Of a stretch of DNA of 64,000 bases, positions 37,157 to 47,644 are shown in pieces. The notes under the pieces were generated by a model that made no database searches, was not told the DNA's origin, and was given only the letters and a program-made list of their open reading frames with translations. Every line of letters starts with the position of its first letter. The stretch's first letter is position 1. Origin of the DNA: Pseudomonas sp. ATCC 13867 (GTDB lineage Bacteria > Pseudomonadota > Gammaproteobacteria > Pseudomonadales > Pseudomonadaceae); NCBI RefSeq assembly GCF_000349845.1, contig NC_020829.1, positions 1,054,001 through 1,118,000 of the forward strand, in the 5' to 3' direction. A program made the translations under genes and the position numbers.

Positions 37157-40036
37157 ATGCTCGAACTGAACGCGCAGCAGGTTCGCATGGACCAGCGCGC
37201 CGCCGACAAGCAGGCCGCCCTGGCGTTGCTCGGCGCGGCCCTGGAGGACGACGGGCTGGTCGCCGCCGGCTACCTCGCCGGCTTGCAGGCCCGCGAAGCG
37301 CAGGGCTCCACCTACCTGGGGCAGGGCATCGCGATTCCCCACGGTACACCGGATACCCGCCACCTGGTGCAGCGCACTGGCGTGCGCCTGCTGCACTTCC
37401 CCGAGGGCGTTGCCTGGGGCGATGGCCAGGTAGTGCACCTGGCCATCGCCATCGCGGCCAAGTCCGACGAACACCTGCACCTGCTGCAACTGCTCACCCG
37501 CGCGCTGGGTGACGGGGAGGTGGGTGCGGCGCTGCGTGCGGCGGAGAGGCCCGAGGACCTGCTGCAGTTGCTGCAGGGTGGCGCGCCGCAGCCGTTGCTG
37601 TTCGACGAGCACCTGGTCGGGCTGGGCGTCGCCGCCGAGGACTTCGACGAACTGGCGCTGGCCGGCGCCCGACGCCTGAAGAAGGCCGGCTGCGTGGTCC
37701 CCGGCTTCGCCGCCGCGCTGCACGACCGGGAAGCCCTGCCGCTGGGGGCCGGGCTGTGGTGGCAGGACAGCGGGCAGTGCGTCACGCGTCCCGGCCTTGT
37801 CTTCGTCACCCCCACGCGCGAGCTGAACCATGCCGGCCTGCCGGTGCGCGGGCTGTTCTGCCTGGCCAGCCAGGGCGATGCGCACCGGGCGATGTTCGAG
37901 CGCCTGTGCGACCTGCTGGTGGACGGCCGCGCCGCCGAGCTGGCGCGGGTCACGTCCAGCCGCCAGGTGCTGGAAGCCCTGGGCGGCGAATTGCCGGTGG
38001 ACTGGCCGAGCGTCCGGGTTGCGCTGGCCAATCCCCACGGCCTGCATGCCCGCCCGTCGCAGGTGCTGATGCTGCTGGCGCGGGATTTCGAGGGCGAGAT
38101 TCGCGTGCGCATCGCCGAGGCCGGTAGCGCGCCGGTGTCGATCCGCAGCCTGAGCAAGCTGCTCAGCCTCGGCGCGCGGCGTGGGCAGGTGCTGGAGTTC
38201 TTCGCCGAGCCGGCGATCGCCGAGCGCGCACTGGCGGCGGTGCGCCTGGCGGTGGAGCAGGGGCTGGGCGAGGAGGTCGAGCCGCTGCCCGAAACGCCGG
38301 AGCCGGTTGTCGAGGTCGTCGAAGCGCAAACGCCCGCCGCGCCGGAAGCGGGCAGCCGCCTGCAGGCCATCGCCGCGTCCCCCGGCATCGCCAGCGGTCC
38401 GGCCTATCTGCAGGTCGAACGTCGCTTCCAGTTTGCCGAGCGCGGGGAATCCGTCGAGGTGGAGCGGCAGCGTCTGGATGAGGCGCGCACGGCGATTTCC
38501 GCCGAGATCGAGGCGCTGGTGACGCGCACCCAGGTCAAGGCGATCCGCGACATCTTCGTCACTCACCAGGCGCTGCTGGAGGACCCGGAACTGACCGACG
38601 AGGTGCAGTCGCGCCTGGCCGAAGGCGCCAGCGCCGAGACCGCCTGGAGCCAGGTGATCGAGCGCGTCGCCAGCGAGCAGGAAGCGCTGCGCGATGCCTT
38701 GCTGGCAGAGCGCGCGGCGGACCTGCGCGACGTGGGCCGGCGGGTGCTGGCTCGCCTGTGCGGCGTGCAGAGCGTCGCCGCGCCGGAGCGGCCTTACATC
38801 CTGGTGATGGACGAGGTCGGCCCCTCCGACGTGGCGCGGCTGGACCGCGAGCGGGTGGCCGGCATTCTCACCGCGCGCGGCGGGGCGACTTCGCACAGCG
38901 CGATCATCGCCCGCGCGCTGGGCATTCCCGCGCTGGTGGGCGCCGGTGCGACGGTCCTGGCGCTGGCGCCGGAAACCCTCCTGCTGCTCGATGGCGACCA
39001 CGGCGAGCTGCTGGTCGCGCCCGGTGCCGAGAGCCTGGCCGAGGCCGAACGCCAGCGCGACCGCCGCCGCCGCCGCGCCGAGCGGGCCGAGGCGCGGCGT
39101 CACGAACCGGCGATCACCCGCGATGGCCATGCCGTGGAGGTCTGCGCCAACCTGGGCGATACCGCCGGCGCCGAGGCGGCGGTGGCGCTGGGCGCGGAGG
39201 GCGTCGGCCTGCTGCGCACCGAGTTCGTCTTCATGGACAACCCCCAGGCGCCGGACCAGGCGACCCAGGAGGCCGAGTACCGCCGGGTGCTCGATGCACT
39301 GGGCGGCCGCCCGCTGGTGGCGCGCACGCTCGATGTGGGCGGCGACAAGCCGCTGCCGTACTGGCCGATTCCGCAGGAGGAGAACCCCTACCTGGGCGTG
39401 CGCGGCGTACGCCTGACCCTGCAGCGTCCGCAGATCTTCCAGACCCAGCTGCGTGCCCTGCTGCGGGCCGCCGCCGGGCGCCCGCTGCGCATCATGTTCC
39501 CGATGGTCGGGCAGGTGGAGGAATGGCGGCAGGCCCGCGACCTCACCCGGCAGCTCTGCGCGGAGCTGGGCGGCGAGCATGACCTGCAACTGGGCATCAT
39601 GGTCGAGGTGCCGTCGGCGGCGCTGCTGGCGCCGGTGCTGGCCCGCGAAGTGGACTTCTTCAGCGTCGGCACCAACGACCTGACCCAGTACACCCTGGCC
39701 ATCGACCGTGGTCACCCGACTCTCTCGGCGCAGGCCGACGGCCTGCACCCGGCGGTGCTGCAACTGATCGACATGACCGTGCGCGCCGCCCATGCCCACG
39801 GCAAATGGGTGGGCGTCTGCGGCGAGCTGGCGGCGGATGCGCTGGCGGTGCCATTGCTGGTGGGGCTGGGGGTGGACGAACTGAGCGTCTCGGCGCGCAG
39901 CATTCCGCTGGTCAAGGCGCGGGTGCGCGGGCTCGATCTGCCGGCGGCCCGCGACCTGGCGCGGGCCGCGCTGACCCTCGGCGCCGCCGCCGAGGTGCGT
40001 GAACGCGTCGCCCAGGCGCTGCCGGAGGTGGACTGA
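37157..40036 (+). CDS. fruB: Fructose PTS multiphosphoryl transfer protein (EIIA-HPr-EI)
   Basis: 959 aa fusion that carries phosphate from PEP to FruA. Domains in order: EIIA-Fru with His62 (AIPHGTP), a linker region, HPr with His297 (NPHGLHARPSQ), an acidic linker about 370-395, then enzyme I from about 400 with His580 (GGATSHSAII) and the PEP-binding barrel ending in VGVCGELAAD. ATG 37157 has GAGGAG upstream. First gene of fruBKA; its stop shares a base with the fruK start. Confidence 0.96.
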   Translation: MLELNAQQVRMDQRAADKQAALALLGAALEDDGLVAAGYLAGLQAREAQGSTYLGQGIAIPHGTPDTRHLVQRTGVRLLHFPEGVAWGDGQVVHLAIAIAAKSDEHLHLLQLLTRALGDGEVGAALRAAERPEDLLQLLQGGAPQPLLFDEHLVGLGVAAEDFDELALAGARRLKKAGCVVPGFAAALHDREALPLGAGLWWQDSGQCVTRPGLVFVTPTRELNHAGLPVRGLFCLASQGDAHRAMFERLCDLLVDGRAAELARVTSSRQVLEALGGELPVDWPSVRVALANPHGLHARPSQVLMLLARDFEGEIRVRIAEAGSAPVSIRSLSKLLSLGARRGQVLEFFAEPAIAERALAAVRLAVEQGLGEEVEPLPETPEPVVEVVEAQTPAAPEAGSRLQAIAASPGIASGPAYLQVERRFQFAERGESVEVERQRLDEARTAISAEIEALVTRTQVKAIRDIFVTHQALLEDPELTDEVQSRLAEGASAETAWSQVIERVASEQEALRDALLAERAADLRDVGRRVLARLCGVQSVAAPERPYILVMDEVGPSDVARLDRERVAGILTARGGATSHSAIIARALGIPALVGAGATVLALAPETLLLLDGDHGELLVAPGAESLAEAERQRDRRRRRAERAEARRHEPAITRDGHAVEVCANLGDTAGAEAAVALGAEGVGLLRTEFVFMDNPQAPDQATQEAEYRRVLDALGGRPLVARTLDVGGDKPLPYWPIPQEENPYLGVRGVRLTLQRPQIFQTQLRALLRAAAGRPLRIMFPMVGQVEEWRQARDLTRQLCAELGGEHDLQLGIMVEVPSAALLAPVLAREVDFFSVGTNDLTQYTLAIDRGHPTLSAQADGLHPAVLQLIDMTVRAAHAHGKWVGVCGELAADALAVPLLVGLGVDELSVSARSIPLVKARVRGLDLPAARDLARAALTLGAAAEVRERVAQALPEVD

Positions 40037-40971
40037 TGGCCAGGCTTCTCAGCGTCACCCTGAATCCCGCGCTGGACCTGACCGTACGCCTGCCCCGGCT
40101 GGAGGTCGGCGAGGTCAACCGCAGCGAGTCGGTGCTCGCCCAGGCCGCCGGCAAGGGGCTGAATGTCGCCCAGGTGCTCGCCGATCTCGGTCATTCGCTG
40201 AGCGTCACCGGCTTTCTCGGCGCGGACAACGCCGCCCCCTTCGAGGCGCTGTTCCAGCGGCGCGGCTTCGTCGATGCCTTCGTCCGCGTACCGGGGGAAA
40301 CCCGTCGCAATATCAAGCTGGCCGAAGGCGGCGGACGCATCACCGACATCAACGGCCCCGGTCCGCAGGTGAGCCCCCGCGAGCAGGACGCCTTGCTCGA
40401 TCGCCTCGAGCGCATCGCCGGCGAGCATGAGCTGGTGGTGGTCGCCGGCAGCCTGCCGCGCGGCGTCGACCCCGGCTGGTTGCGCGAGCTGTTGCTGCGG
40501 CTCGGCCGGCGCGGCCTGAGGGTGGCGTTCGACAGCAGCGGCGCGGCCCTGCGCGCAGGGCTCGACGCGGCGCCCTGGCTGATCAAGCCCAACGATGCCG
40601 AACTGGCCGAGGCCTGTGGACAACCCCTGGCTACGCCGGCGGCGCTGGTCGAACAGGTCGAGGCGCTGCGGGCGCGGGGTATCGAGCAGGTGGTGCTGTC
40701 CCAGGGTGCGGACGGCGTGCGCTGGTTCGGTCCGCAGGGCAACTGGCGGGCGATTCCACCGAAGGTCGAGGTGGCGAGCACGGTGGGGGCGGGCGATTCG
40801 CTGCTGGCCGGCATGCTCCACGGCCTGCTCGCCGGCTGGCCGGCCGAGCGCGTGCTGCGCCAGGCGACGGCGGTGGCGGCGCTGGCGGTGACCCAGTTCG
40901 AGTTCGGCATCGGCGATGCGCAGCGTCTCAAGCGCATCGAGGATGCGGTGCAGGTTCAGGCGCAGGCCTGA
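40036..40971 (+). CDS. fruK: 1-Phosphofructokinase
   Basis: 311 aa PfkB-family kinase that phosphorylates fructose 1-phosphate to fructose 1,6-bisphosphate. N-terminal TLNPALDLTV, AAGKGLNVA, and the catalytic VGAGDSLLAG (Asp254) are present. Start overlaps the fruB stop by one base (TGATG). Confidence 0.95.
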   Translation: MARLLSVTLNPALDLTVRLPRLEVGEVNRSESVLAQAAGKGLNVAQVLADLGHSLSVTGFLGADNAAPFEALFQRRGFVDAFVRVPGETRRNIKLAEGGGRITDINGPGPQVSPREQDALLDRLERIAGEHELVVVAGSLPRGVDPGWLRELLLRLGRRGLRVAFDSSGAALRAGLDAAPWLIKPNDAELAEACGQPLATPAALVEQVEALRARGIEQVVLSQGADGVRWFGPQGNWRAIPPKVEVASTVGAGDSLLAGMLHGLLAGWPAERVLRQATAVAALAVTQFEFGIGDAQRLKRIEDAVQVQAQA

Positions 40972-40997
40972 GCGACGGAACAACACGAGGTATGACG

Positions 40998-42737
40998 ATG
41001 AACCTTGCCCTCATCACGGCCTGCCCGAACGGCCAGATCACCAGCGTGCTCAGCGCGCGCCTGCTACGCGTGGCCGCCGAGCGCCTGGGCTGGTCGGTGT
41101 GCGTCGAGCAGCGCGATCCGCAGCAGTCCGGGCGCCAGCTCTCCGCCGCACAGATCGAGGCGGCCGACTGGGTGCTGGTGGTCAGCGCGCAGCCGCTGGA
41201 GCTCTCGCGCTTCATCGGCAAGCGCCTGCTGCAGGTGCGTCCGGCGGAGGCGCTGGCCGATCCCGCGGCCTTCCTCCAGCGAGCGGCCCGGGAAGCGGCG
41301 GTGTGGCGGGGTGACGAGCGATCGGCCAGCCCCGCCGAGGCCGCGCGAGTTGCGAAACTGGTGGCGGTCACGGCCTGCCCGACCGGCGTGGCGCACACCT
41401 TCATGGCCGCCGAGGCGTTGCAGCAGGCGGCGCAGCAACTGGGCTACGGGTTGAAGGTGGAGACCCAGGGCTCGGTGGGCGCCCGCAATCCGCTCTCCGC
41501 CGAGGACATCGCCGCCGCCGACGTGGTGTTGCTGGCGGCGGACATCGAAGTGAACAGCGAGCGCTTCGCCGGCAAGCGCATCTTCCGTTGCGGCACGGGC
41601 GTGGCGCTGAAGCAGCCGCAGGCGATCATCGAGCGCGCGCTGAATGAGGCGACGGCGGAATCCGCCGCGACGGCCGGCGCCGGCGCGGCGTCGGGAAGCA
41701 AGGAGGCGCGCGGGGTCTACAAGCACCTGCTCACCGGCGTGTCCTTCATGCTGCCGATGGTGGTGGCGGGCGGCCTGCTGATCGCGCTGTCCTTCGTCTT
41801 CGGCATCGAGGCGTTCAAGCAGCAGGGCACGCTGGCCGCCGCGCTGATGCAGATCGGCGGCGACGCCGCGTTCAAGCTGATGGTGCCGATGCTCGCCGGC
41901 TACATTGCCTGGTCCATCGCCGACCGTCCGGGGCTCGCACCGGGCATGATCGGCGGCCTGCTGGCGAGTACGCTGGGGGCGGGGTTTCTTGGCGGCATCG
42001 TCGCCGGTCTGCTGGCCGGCTATTCGGCGCGATTCATCGCGCAGTGGATTCCGCTGCCGGACAGTGTCGCCGCGCTCAAGCCGATCCTGATCATTCCATT
42101 GCTGGCCAGCCTGTTCACCGGGTTGGTGATGATCTATGTGGTGGGCTCGCCGGTGGCGGCGATGATGCGCGGGCTGACCGACTTCCTCGCCGGCATGGGC
42201 ACCACCAACGCCATCCTGCTCGGGCTGCTGCTGGGCGGGATGATGTGCGTGGACCTCGGCGGGCCGATCAACAAGGCGGCCTATGCCTTCTCCGTCGGCC
42301 TGCTGGCCTCGCAGAGCTATGCGCCGATGGCGGCGGTGATGGCCGGCGGCATGGTCCCGCCGATCGGCATGGGCATCGCCACGCTGCTGGCGCGGCGCAA
42401 GTTTGCCCAGAGCGAGCGCGAGGCCGGCAAGGCGGCGCTGGTGCTGGGGCTGTGCTTCATTTCCGAAGGCGCGATTCCCTTCGCCGCCAAGGACCCGTTG
42501 CGGGTGATCCCGGCGAGCATCGTCGGCGGCGCGCTGACCGGCGCGCTGTCGATGCTGTTCGGCTGCAAGCTGCTGGCACCCCACGGCGGGCTGTTCGTGC
42601 TGCTGATCCCCAACGCGATGAACCACGCGCTGCTGTACCTGCTGGCGATTGCCACGGGCAGCGTGGTGACGGGCGTGCTCTATGCCGTGCTCAAGCGCTC
42701 CGAGGCGGCGCCGATGATGGTGATGGGGCAGGTGTGA
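40998..42737 (+). CDS. fruA: Fructose PTS permease EIIB'BC
   Basis: 579 aa. A degenerate IIB' domain (residues 1-105) precedes the active IIB with phospho-Cys127 (ACPTGVAHTFMAA) and then the IIC channel from about 235 (HLLTGVSFMLPMVVAGGL), ending with GCKLLAPHGGLFV. It imports fructose as fructose 1-phosphate. ATG 40998 is preferred over ATG 40992 because GAGG is then seven bases upstream instead of one. No terminator seen; REP copies follow. Confidence 0.95.
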   Translation: MNLALITACPNGQITSVLSARLLRVAAERLGWSVCVEQRDPQQSGRQLSAAQIEAADWVLVVSAQPLELSRFIGKRLLQVRPAEALADPAAFLQRAAREAAVWRGDERSASPAEAARVAKLVAVTACPTGVAHTFMAAEALQQAAQQLGYGLKVETQGSVGARNPLSAEDIAAADVVLLAADIEVNSERFAGKRIFRCGTGVALKQPQAIIERALNEATAESAATAGAGAASGSKEARGVYKHLLTGVSFMLPMVVAGGLLIALSFVFGIEAFKQQGTLAAALMQIGGDAAFKLMVPMLAGYIAWSIADRPGLAPGMIGGLLASTLGAGFLGGIVAGLLAGYSARFIAQWIPLPDSVAALKPILIIPLLASLFTGLVMIYVVGSPVAAMMRGLTDFLAGMGTTNAILLGLLLGGMMCVDLGGPINKAAYAFSVGLLASQSYAPMAAVMAGGMVPPIGMGIATLLARRKFAQSEREAGKAALVLGLCFISEGAIPFAAKDPLRVIPASIVGGALTGALSMLFGCKLLAPHGGLFVLLIPNAMNHALLYLLAIATGSVVTGVLYAVLKRSEAAPMMVMGQV

Positions 42738-42805
42738 CGGAGACCAGCAGCGGACTCTGTCCGCGATCGGCTTCCGGCGCATTTCCACCGCGCCGATGCG
42801 GCGAT

Positions 42806-42875
42806 GTTCGCGAGCAAGCTCGCTCCTACAGGAAAACACCGGAGCCGTTCTGTAGGAGCGAGCTTGCTCGCGAAC
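42806..42875. repeat. REP pair 7 in outward-facing order
   Basis: Here the order is reversed: GTTCGCGAGC..CTCCTAC (42806-42829) comes first, then GTAGGAGCG..GCGAAC (42852-42875), with 22 bp between. All other REPINs in the window have the opposite order. Confidence 0.9.
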
Positions 42876-42876
42876 C

Positions 42877-42902
42877 GCCCAGCGCCCAGCGCCCAGCGCC
42901 GA
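42877..42902. repeat. Short tandem repeat next to REP pair 7
   Basis: About three copies of a 7-bp unit (GCCCAGC), immediately after the REP copy and before the ugd stop. Confidence 0.7.
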
Positions 42903-42918
42903 CAAGTCGGGAATGGCC

Positions 42919-44301
42919 TCAGGCGCGGTGTCGGTGACCTTGCTCGACGACCTGCGCCGGCACGGGCAGGCGGTAGGAATCGCCGCGGCCCATCGCGAAG
43001 TATTCGAAGCCGTAGCGGGCCATGCGTTCGGGGTCGAACAGATTGCGGCCATCGAAGATCACCGGGGACTTCAGGCGTCCGGCCATCAGCTCGAAGTCCG
43101 GTGCCTTGAACTGCCGCCATTCGGTGCAGATGATCAGGGCGTCGGCGCCCCCCAGGGTGGCTTCCGGGGTGCCCATCAGGGTCAGGCGTTCGTCGTGGCC
43201 GTACAGGCGCTGGGCTTCGGGCATGGCCTCGGGGTCGAAGGCGCGCACCTTGGCGCCGGCGGCCCACAGCGCTTCCATCAGCGTGCGGCTGGGAGCGTCG
43301 CGCATGTCGTCGGTATTGGGTTTGAACGACAGGCCCCAGAGGGCGAAGGTGCGGCCCTTGAGTTTGCCGCCGTAGTAATGACGGATGCGCTCGAAGAGTT
43401 TGTTCTTCTGCCGCTGGTTCACCGATTCCACCGCCCGCAGCAGGTCGCTGGAGCAGTGCGCTTCCTCGGCGCTGTGGATCAGGGCCTGGACGTCCTTGGG
43501 GAAGCACGAGCCGCCGTAGCCGCAGCCGGGGTAGATGAAGTGGTAGCCGATGCGCGGATCGGCGCCCATGCCCTGGCGCACGGCCTCGATGTCGGCGCCG
43601 ACGTGCTCGGCCAGTTCGGCCATCTGGTTGATGAAGCTGATCTTGGTCGCCAGCATGCAGTTGGCCGCGTATTTGGTCAGCTCGGCGCTGCGCAGGCTCA
43701 TGCTGATGATGCGGTCGTGGTTGCGGTTGAACGGCTCGTAGATCTCGCGCATCACGTCCAGCACGTCCTGGCTTCCGCAGCCGATGACGATGCGGTCGGG
43801 CTTGCGGCAGTCGGCCAGGGCGGAGCCTTCCTTGAGAAATTCCGGGTTGGAGACGATCTCGAAGTCCAGCGTCCGGCCGGTCTCGGCGAGTACCTGCTGG
43901 ACCCGCGTCCTGACGCGGTCGCCGGTGCCCACCGGGACGGTGGATTTCTCCACGATGATCACCGGCTGGGTGCGGTGGCGGGCGATGCCCTCGGCCACGG
44001 CCAGCACGGCGCGCAGGTCCGCCGAGCCATCGGGCAGCGGTGGCGTGCCCACGGCGATGAACTGCACGCGGCCGTGGCCGGCGGCTTCGGCCACGTCGCT
44101 GGTGAAGCGCAGGCGCCCGGCTTCCAGGTTGTCCTTCACCAACTCCGCGAGGCCGGGTTCGTAGATGCTGATCTGCCCGCGCTTGAGCCTGGCGATCTTG
44201 TCCTCGTCGATGTCCATGCACAGGACGTCATGGCCGACCTCCGCCATCACGGCGGCCTGCACGAGCCCCACATAGCCGATGCCGAATACGCTGATTTTCA
44301 T
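42919..44301 (-). CDS. ugd: UDP-glucose 6-dehydrogenase
   Basis: 460 aa. Oxidises UDP-Glc to UDP-glucuronate, the precursor for the Arn pathway. NAD motif VFGIGYVGLVQAAVMAEVG, Lys in LATKISFINQ, and the catalytic Cys in YPGCGYGGSCFPKDV. Last gene of the arn unit, 37 bp after arnF, as in P. aeruginosa (pmrE position). Confidence 0.94.
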   Translation of the reverse strand: MKISVFGIGYVGLVQAAVMAEVGHDVLCMDIDEDKIARLKRGQISIYEPGLAELVKDNLEAGRLRFTSDVAEAAGHGRVQFIAVGTPPLPDGSADLRAVLAVAEGIARHRTQPVIIVEKSTVPVGTGDRVRTRVQQVLAETGRTLDFEIVSNPEFLKEGSALADCRKPDRIVIGCGSQDVLDVMREIYEPFNRNHDRIISMSLRSAELTKYAANCMLATKISFINQMAELAEHVGADIEAVRQGMGADPRIGYHFIYPGCGYGGSCFPKDVQALIHSAEEAHCSSDLLRAVESVNQRQKNKLFERIRHYYGGKLKGRTFALWGLSFKPNTDDMRDAPSRTLMEALWAAGAKVRAFDPEAMPEAQRLYGHDERLTLMGTPEATLGGADALIICTEWRQFKAPDFELMAGRLKSPVIFDGRNLFDPERMARYGFEYFAMGRGDSYRLPVPAQVVEQGHRHRA

Positions 44302-44338
44302 GCTGTGCTCTCCCGCTGAGGGCTCATGACCGCTTGGG

Positions 44339-44779
44339 TCAGTCGAACTGTGTGAGTTTCTGGCGAGCGTCGCCGGATTTGATGACGTTTGTTCCGTCGC
44401 GGCGGCGTGGTGCGTTGATCGTGATCACACCGGCGATGACCAGGCCGACGCCCAGCGTGCGCGACAGCCCCAGCGGCTCGCCCAGGCCCGGCAGCCAGGC
44501 GGCGCCGAGGTAGACCAGCGCGTAGCTCAGGCTGAGCAGCGAGTAGGCGCGGCCCAGCGGCAGGTGATCGAGGGCGACCAGCCAGCACAGCATCGACAGC
44601 GCGTAGGCCAGTACCGCGCCGGCCAGCACCAGCAGGGCGGCCGGGTCGAGGCTGACGAGGGTGTCGAGCCAGCGGTCGGGGGGCGGCAGGCGGCTCATGC
44701 CCCAGCGCATGCCCAGCTGCGCGCCGCTGACCAGCAGCACGCTGCCCAGGGCGAGGACGCTGCCGCGCCCGGCGCTCAT
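44339..44779 (-). CDS. arnF: Undecaprenyl-phosphate aminoarabinose flippase subunit ArnF
   Basis: 146 aa small multidrug-resistance-like protein with four membrane helices; pairs with ArnE to move undecaprenyl-P-L-Ara4N to the periplasm. Contains [22 protein letters not shown], the EmrE-like third helix. The C terminus has an extra polar tail ([15 protein letters not shown]..). ATG overlaps the arnE stop. Confidence 0.9.
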   Translation of the reverse strand: MSAGRGSVLALGSVLLVSGAQLGMRWGMSRLPPPDRWLDTLVSLDPAALLVLAGAVLAYALSMLCWLVALDHLPLGRAYSLLSLSYALVYLGAAWLPGLGEPLGLSRTLGVGLVIAGVITINAPRRRDGTNVIKSGDARQKLTQFD

Positions 44780-45120
44780 GACTGCAGCCCCAGCAAGGCC
44801 ACCCCGGCCACGATCAGGGCGACGCCGCACCAGTGGCGCGCATCGATGGGCTCGCGGAACAGCGCCCGCGCGGCCAGGGTGACCAGCACGAAATTCAGGC
44901 TGAGCATCGGATAGGCCAGCCCCACGTCCAGGCGTTGCAGCAGCAACAGCCAGAGCAGCAGGCCGCCGCCCAGGCAGGCGATGGCCAGCAGCAGCCAGGG
45001 GCTGAGCAGCCTGGCCGGCCAGCCGCGTTCGCCGCCGCGCCAGCTTTCCACCGCGAGCTTCTGGGCGATCTGTCCCGCACAGGTGAGCAGGCACACGCCG
45101 GCCAGCATCAGGGCGATCAT
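44776..45120 (-). CDS. arnE: Undecaprenyl-phosphate aminoarabinose flippase subunit ArnE
   Basis: 114 aa, four membrane helices, EamA/SMR-like ([20 protein letters not shown], then [20 protein letters not shown]). Overlaps arnT upstream and arnF downstream by 4 bp each, so all three are translationally coupled. Confidence 0.91.
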   Translation of the reverse strand: MIALMLAGVCLLTCAGQIAQKLAVESWRGGERGWPARLLSPWLLLAIACLGGGLLLWLLLLQRLDVGLAYPMLSLNFVLVTLAARALFREPIDARHWCGVALIVAGVALLGLQS

Positions 45121-46763
45121 GGCGCGGCCTTCGGGATCAGCAGCACCACGAGGTGGTTCTGCCGGTAGCTGATGGCGTCCTTGGGCATCTGCGCCAGGTC
45201 GTGCTCGTCGCTGGTGCCGTTGACCCGCAGCAGCACGCCGACGGAACCCTCGGCGCGGGCTCTGGCGATCCAGGCCTGGGCTTCGTCCAGGCTGATGCTG
45301 CGTCCGGCGCCTTCGGGATAGCCGAGGCCGTACTTCAGCTCGCCGACGGTGTTGAGCAGGTTGACGTCGCTGCGCCCGGTACGCCAGCCCAGCGCGGTGG
45401 CGGCGCCGAGGTCGTTGCTCAGCAGGCTGTGGGCAGCGCGCAGCTCGTCCAGGTGTTCGAGGACGAACTGGTCGGGCATCTTGCTGTTGACCAGGCGATT
45501 GGGCATGGCCGTGGGCACCAGCGCCACCAGTATCCACAGGGCGAAGGCCGGAGCGGCCCACAGTTGCGCCGGGCGCATCAGTTGCAGCGCGCCGCAGACC
45601 AGCCAGGCGACGCAGACGATGCCGACCAGCAGCACGCTGGGCGTTTCACCCCGGTACAGGGGATGGCGCAGTTGCAGGACCACCAGGGCGACCAGGGCGA
45701 CCAGGCCGAGCAGCAGGTTGAGCGCGCCGTTCAGATGCAGTACCCGCTGGCGGCTGCGCTGCAGGGCATCCGCCAGGCTGTCGGCCATCAGCAGGGCCAG
45801 CGGCGCGAAGCACGGCATGATGTAGGTGGGCAGCTTGCCCTTGGCCAGGCTGAAGAACAGGAACGGCATGGCGAACCAGAGCAGCAGGAAGCCCAGCCGG
45901 GGATCGCGCAGGCGGACGAAGCCCTTGCGTAGCGCGGGGACTACCAGCACGGCCCAGGGCAGGGCGCCGGCGAACAGCAACGGCACGAAGAACCAGAAGG
46001 GCCGGCCGTGCTGGGCGTCCTCGCCGGCGAAGCGGCGGATGTGCTCGTGCCAGAAGAAGAAATTCCAGAAGTCCGGCTCGCGGGCGTGGATCATCAAGGC
46101 CCAGGGCAGGCTCGCCAGCACCGCCACCAGCACCGCCAGCGGGCCGTAGCGCAGCAGCTCGAGGAAGCGCCGGTGCAGCAGCGCGTAGGGCACGCCGACG
46201 ATCACCGGCAGCAGGAAGGCGAGGAAGCCCTTGGTCATGAAGCCGAAGGCGCAGGCCGCGCCGAGCAGGCTCCAGGCGATGGCGCGCGTCCGTGGCGTGG
46301 CGGCGTCGAAAGCGAACCAGAGGGCGGCGAGGCTGAGATTCGCCCAGAGGGTGAATTGCGGGTCGAGGTTGGCGTAGCCGGCCTGCCCGATGATCAGCCC
46401 GAAGCTGGCGTACAGCAGCCCCGCGGCCCAGGTACGGCGCGGGTCGCTCCACAGGCGCCGGGCCACCCACAGTACCAGCAGGGTGCTGAGGGCGGTGACC
46501 AGCGCCGAGGCGAAGCGCGCGCCGAACAGGTTCTCGCCGAACACCGCCTGGCTCGCGGCGATCAGCCAGTAGCCGCCGGTGGGCTTTTCGAAGTAGCGCA
46601 GGCCCAGCAGGTGCGGCGACAGCCAGTCACCGCTGCGCAGCATGGCCTGGGCGATCTGCGCGTTGCGGGTTTCGTCGGGGATCCACAGGCCGTGGAAGCC
46701 CAGCGGCAGCAGGATGCCGAGCACCAACGCGGCCAGCAGCGTCGGGTAGGCGAGGCGTTTCAT
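45117..46763 (-). CDS. arnT: Lipid A 4-amino-4-deoxy-L-arabinosyltransferase
   Basis: 548 aa GT-C enzyme of the inner membrane that puts L-Ara4N on lipid A phosphates, lowering affinity for polymyxin and cationic peptides. First loop with catalytic acid [13 protein letters not shown] and [11 protein letters not shown], about 12 helices, soluble C-terminal domain. Normal length. Confidence 0.95.
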   Translation of the reverse strand: MKRLAYPTLLAALVLGILLPLGFHGLWIPDETRNAQIAQAMLRSGDWLSPHLLGLRYFEKPTGGYWLIAASQAVFGENLFGARFASALVTALSTLLVLWVARRLWSDPRRTWAAGLLYASFGLIIGQAGYANLDPQFTLWANLSLAALWFAFDAATPRTRAIAWSLLGAACAFGFMTKGFLAFLLPVIVGVPYALLHRRFLELLRYGPLAVLVAVLASLPWALMIHAREPDFWNFFFWHEHIRRFAGEDAQHGRPFWFFVPLLFAGALPWAVLVVPALRKGFVRLRDPRLGFLLLWFAMPFLFFSLAKGKLPTYIMPCFAPLALLMADSLADALQRSRQRVLHLNGALNLLLGLVALVALVVLQLRHPLYRGETPSVLLVGIVCVAWLVCGALQLMRPAQLWAAPAFALWILVALVPTAMPNRLVNSKMPDQFVLEHLDELRAAHSLLSNDLGAATALGWRTGRSDVNLLNTVGELKYGLGYPEGAGRSISLDEAQAWIARARAEGSVGVLLRVNGTSDEHDLAQMPKDAISYRQNHLVVLLIPKAAP

Positions 46764-47644
46764 GCCTGCTGCACCCCCAGCCAGCCTTCGCGACCGGCCA
46801 GTTCGCCGCGCACCAGGCGGGCGACGGGCAGGGTGCTCGGGTCGTCCGGCAGCAGCCGGCCCAGCGGAACGAAGCGGATGCCGTTGGCCCGGGTCTGGAC
46901 CAGCAGGCGGCGGAAGTCGTGGGCCATGAGAATGCCCTCGACCTCGGCGTGAATGGTGTACAGGTTCAAGGCGTCCATGTCGAAGCGGGAAAGGATGTAG
47001 TCATTGAAGGCGGACGGCGCCACCTGCGGGCCGACGACCTCGTCGAAGGTCGGCATGTCCACCGGGATCTGCGGGGTGCCGGCGCGGCCGTCGGCCAGGC
47101 GCGGGCGGAACAGCGAGTGGCCTCGACAATCGCTGTTGTAGCGAAAGCCGAAGCGCTCCTTGGCTTCCACGGTGCGCTCGTCGGCGCGCCAGCCGGCCAC
47201 CGCCGAGCACTCCACCGGGTTGCCGAGGATGTCGGCGAGGGTGTCCACGCCACGGCGGATCTGCTGCTCCAGTTGCTGCGCGCTCCAGCGTCCGGCGTTG
47301 GCCTGCCAGCCGTGGTGGTCCCAGGCGTGCAGGCCGACTTCGTGGCCGGCGTCCTGGGCGCGCCGCATCAGGTGGCCGAGGTCGCGGCCGATGGGCTTGC
47401 CCGGCCAGGCGGTGCCGGCCAGCAGGATGTCCCAGCCATAGAGCCCGGCGGCATTGGAGCGCAGCATCTTCCACAGGAACCGCGGGCGGACCAGGCGCCA
47501 CAGGTGGCGGCCCATGTTGTCCGGGCCGACGCTGAAGAAGAAGGTCGCCTTCACGCCGGCTTCGTCGAGCATATCCAGCAGCCGCGGTACCCCTTCACGG
47601 GTGCCGCGGTAGGTGTCCACATCGATACGCAGTCCCGCGCGCAT
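46760..47644 (-). CDS. arnD: 4-deoxy-4-formamido-L-arabinose-phosphoundecaprenol deformylase
   Basis: 294 aa polysaccharide-deacetylase (NodB) fold. [12 protein letters not shown] carries the metal/base Asp, HAWDHHGWQ the His ligands, AGWRADERT the conserved Arg region. Removes the formyl group before flipping. ATG 47644 shares one base with the arnA stop (TGATG) and overlaps arnT by 4 bp. Confidence 0.94.
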   Translation of the reverse strand: MRAGLRIDVDTYRGTREGVPRLLDMLDEAGVKATFFFSVGPDNMGRHLWRLVRPRFLWKMLRSNAAGLYGWDILLAGTAWPGKPIGRDLGHLMRRAQDAGHEVGLHAWDHHGWQANAGRWSAQQLEQQIRRGVDTLADILGNPVECSAVAGWRADERTVEAKERFGFRYNSDCRGHSLFRPRLADGRAGTPQIPVDMPTFDEVVGPQVAPSAFNDYILSRFDMDALNLYTIHAEVEGILMAHDFRRLLVQTRANGIRFVPLGRLLPDDPSTLPVARLVRGELAGREGWLGVQQA

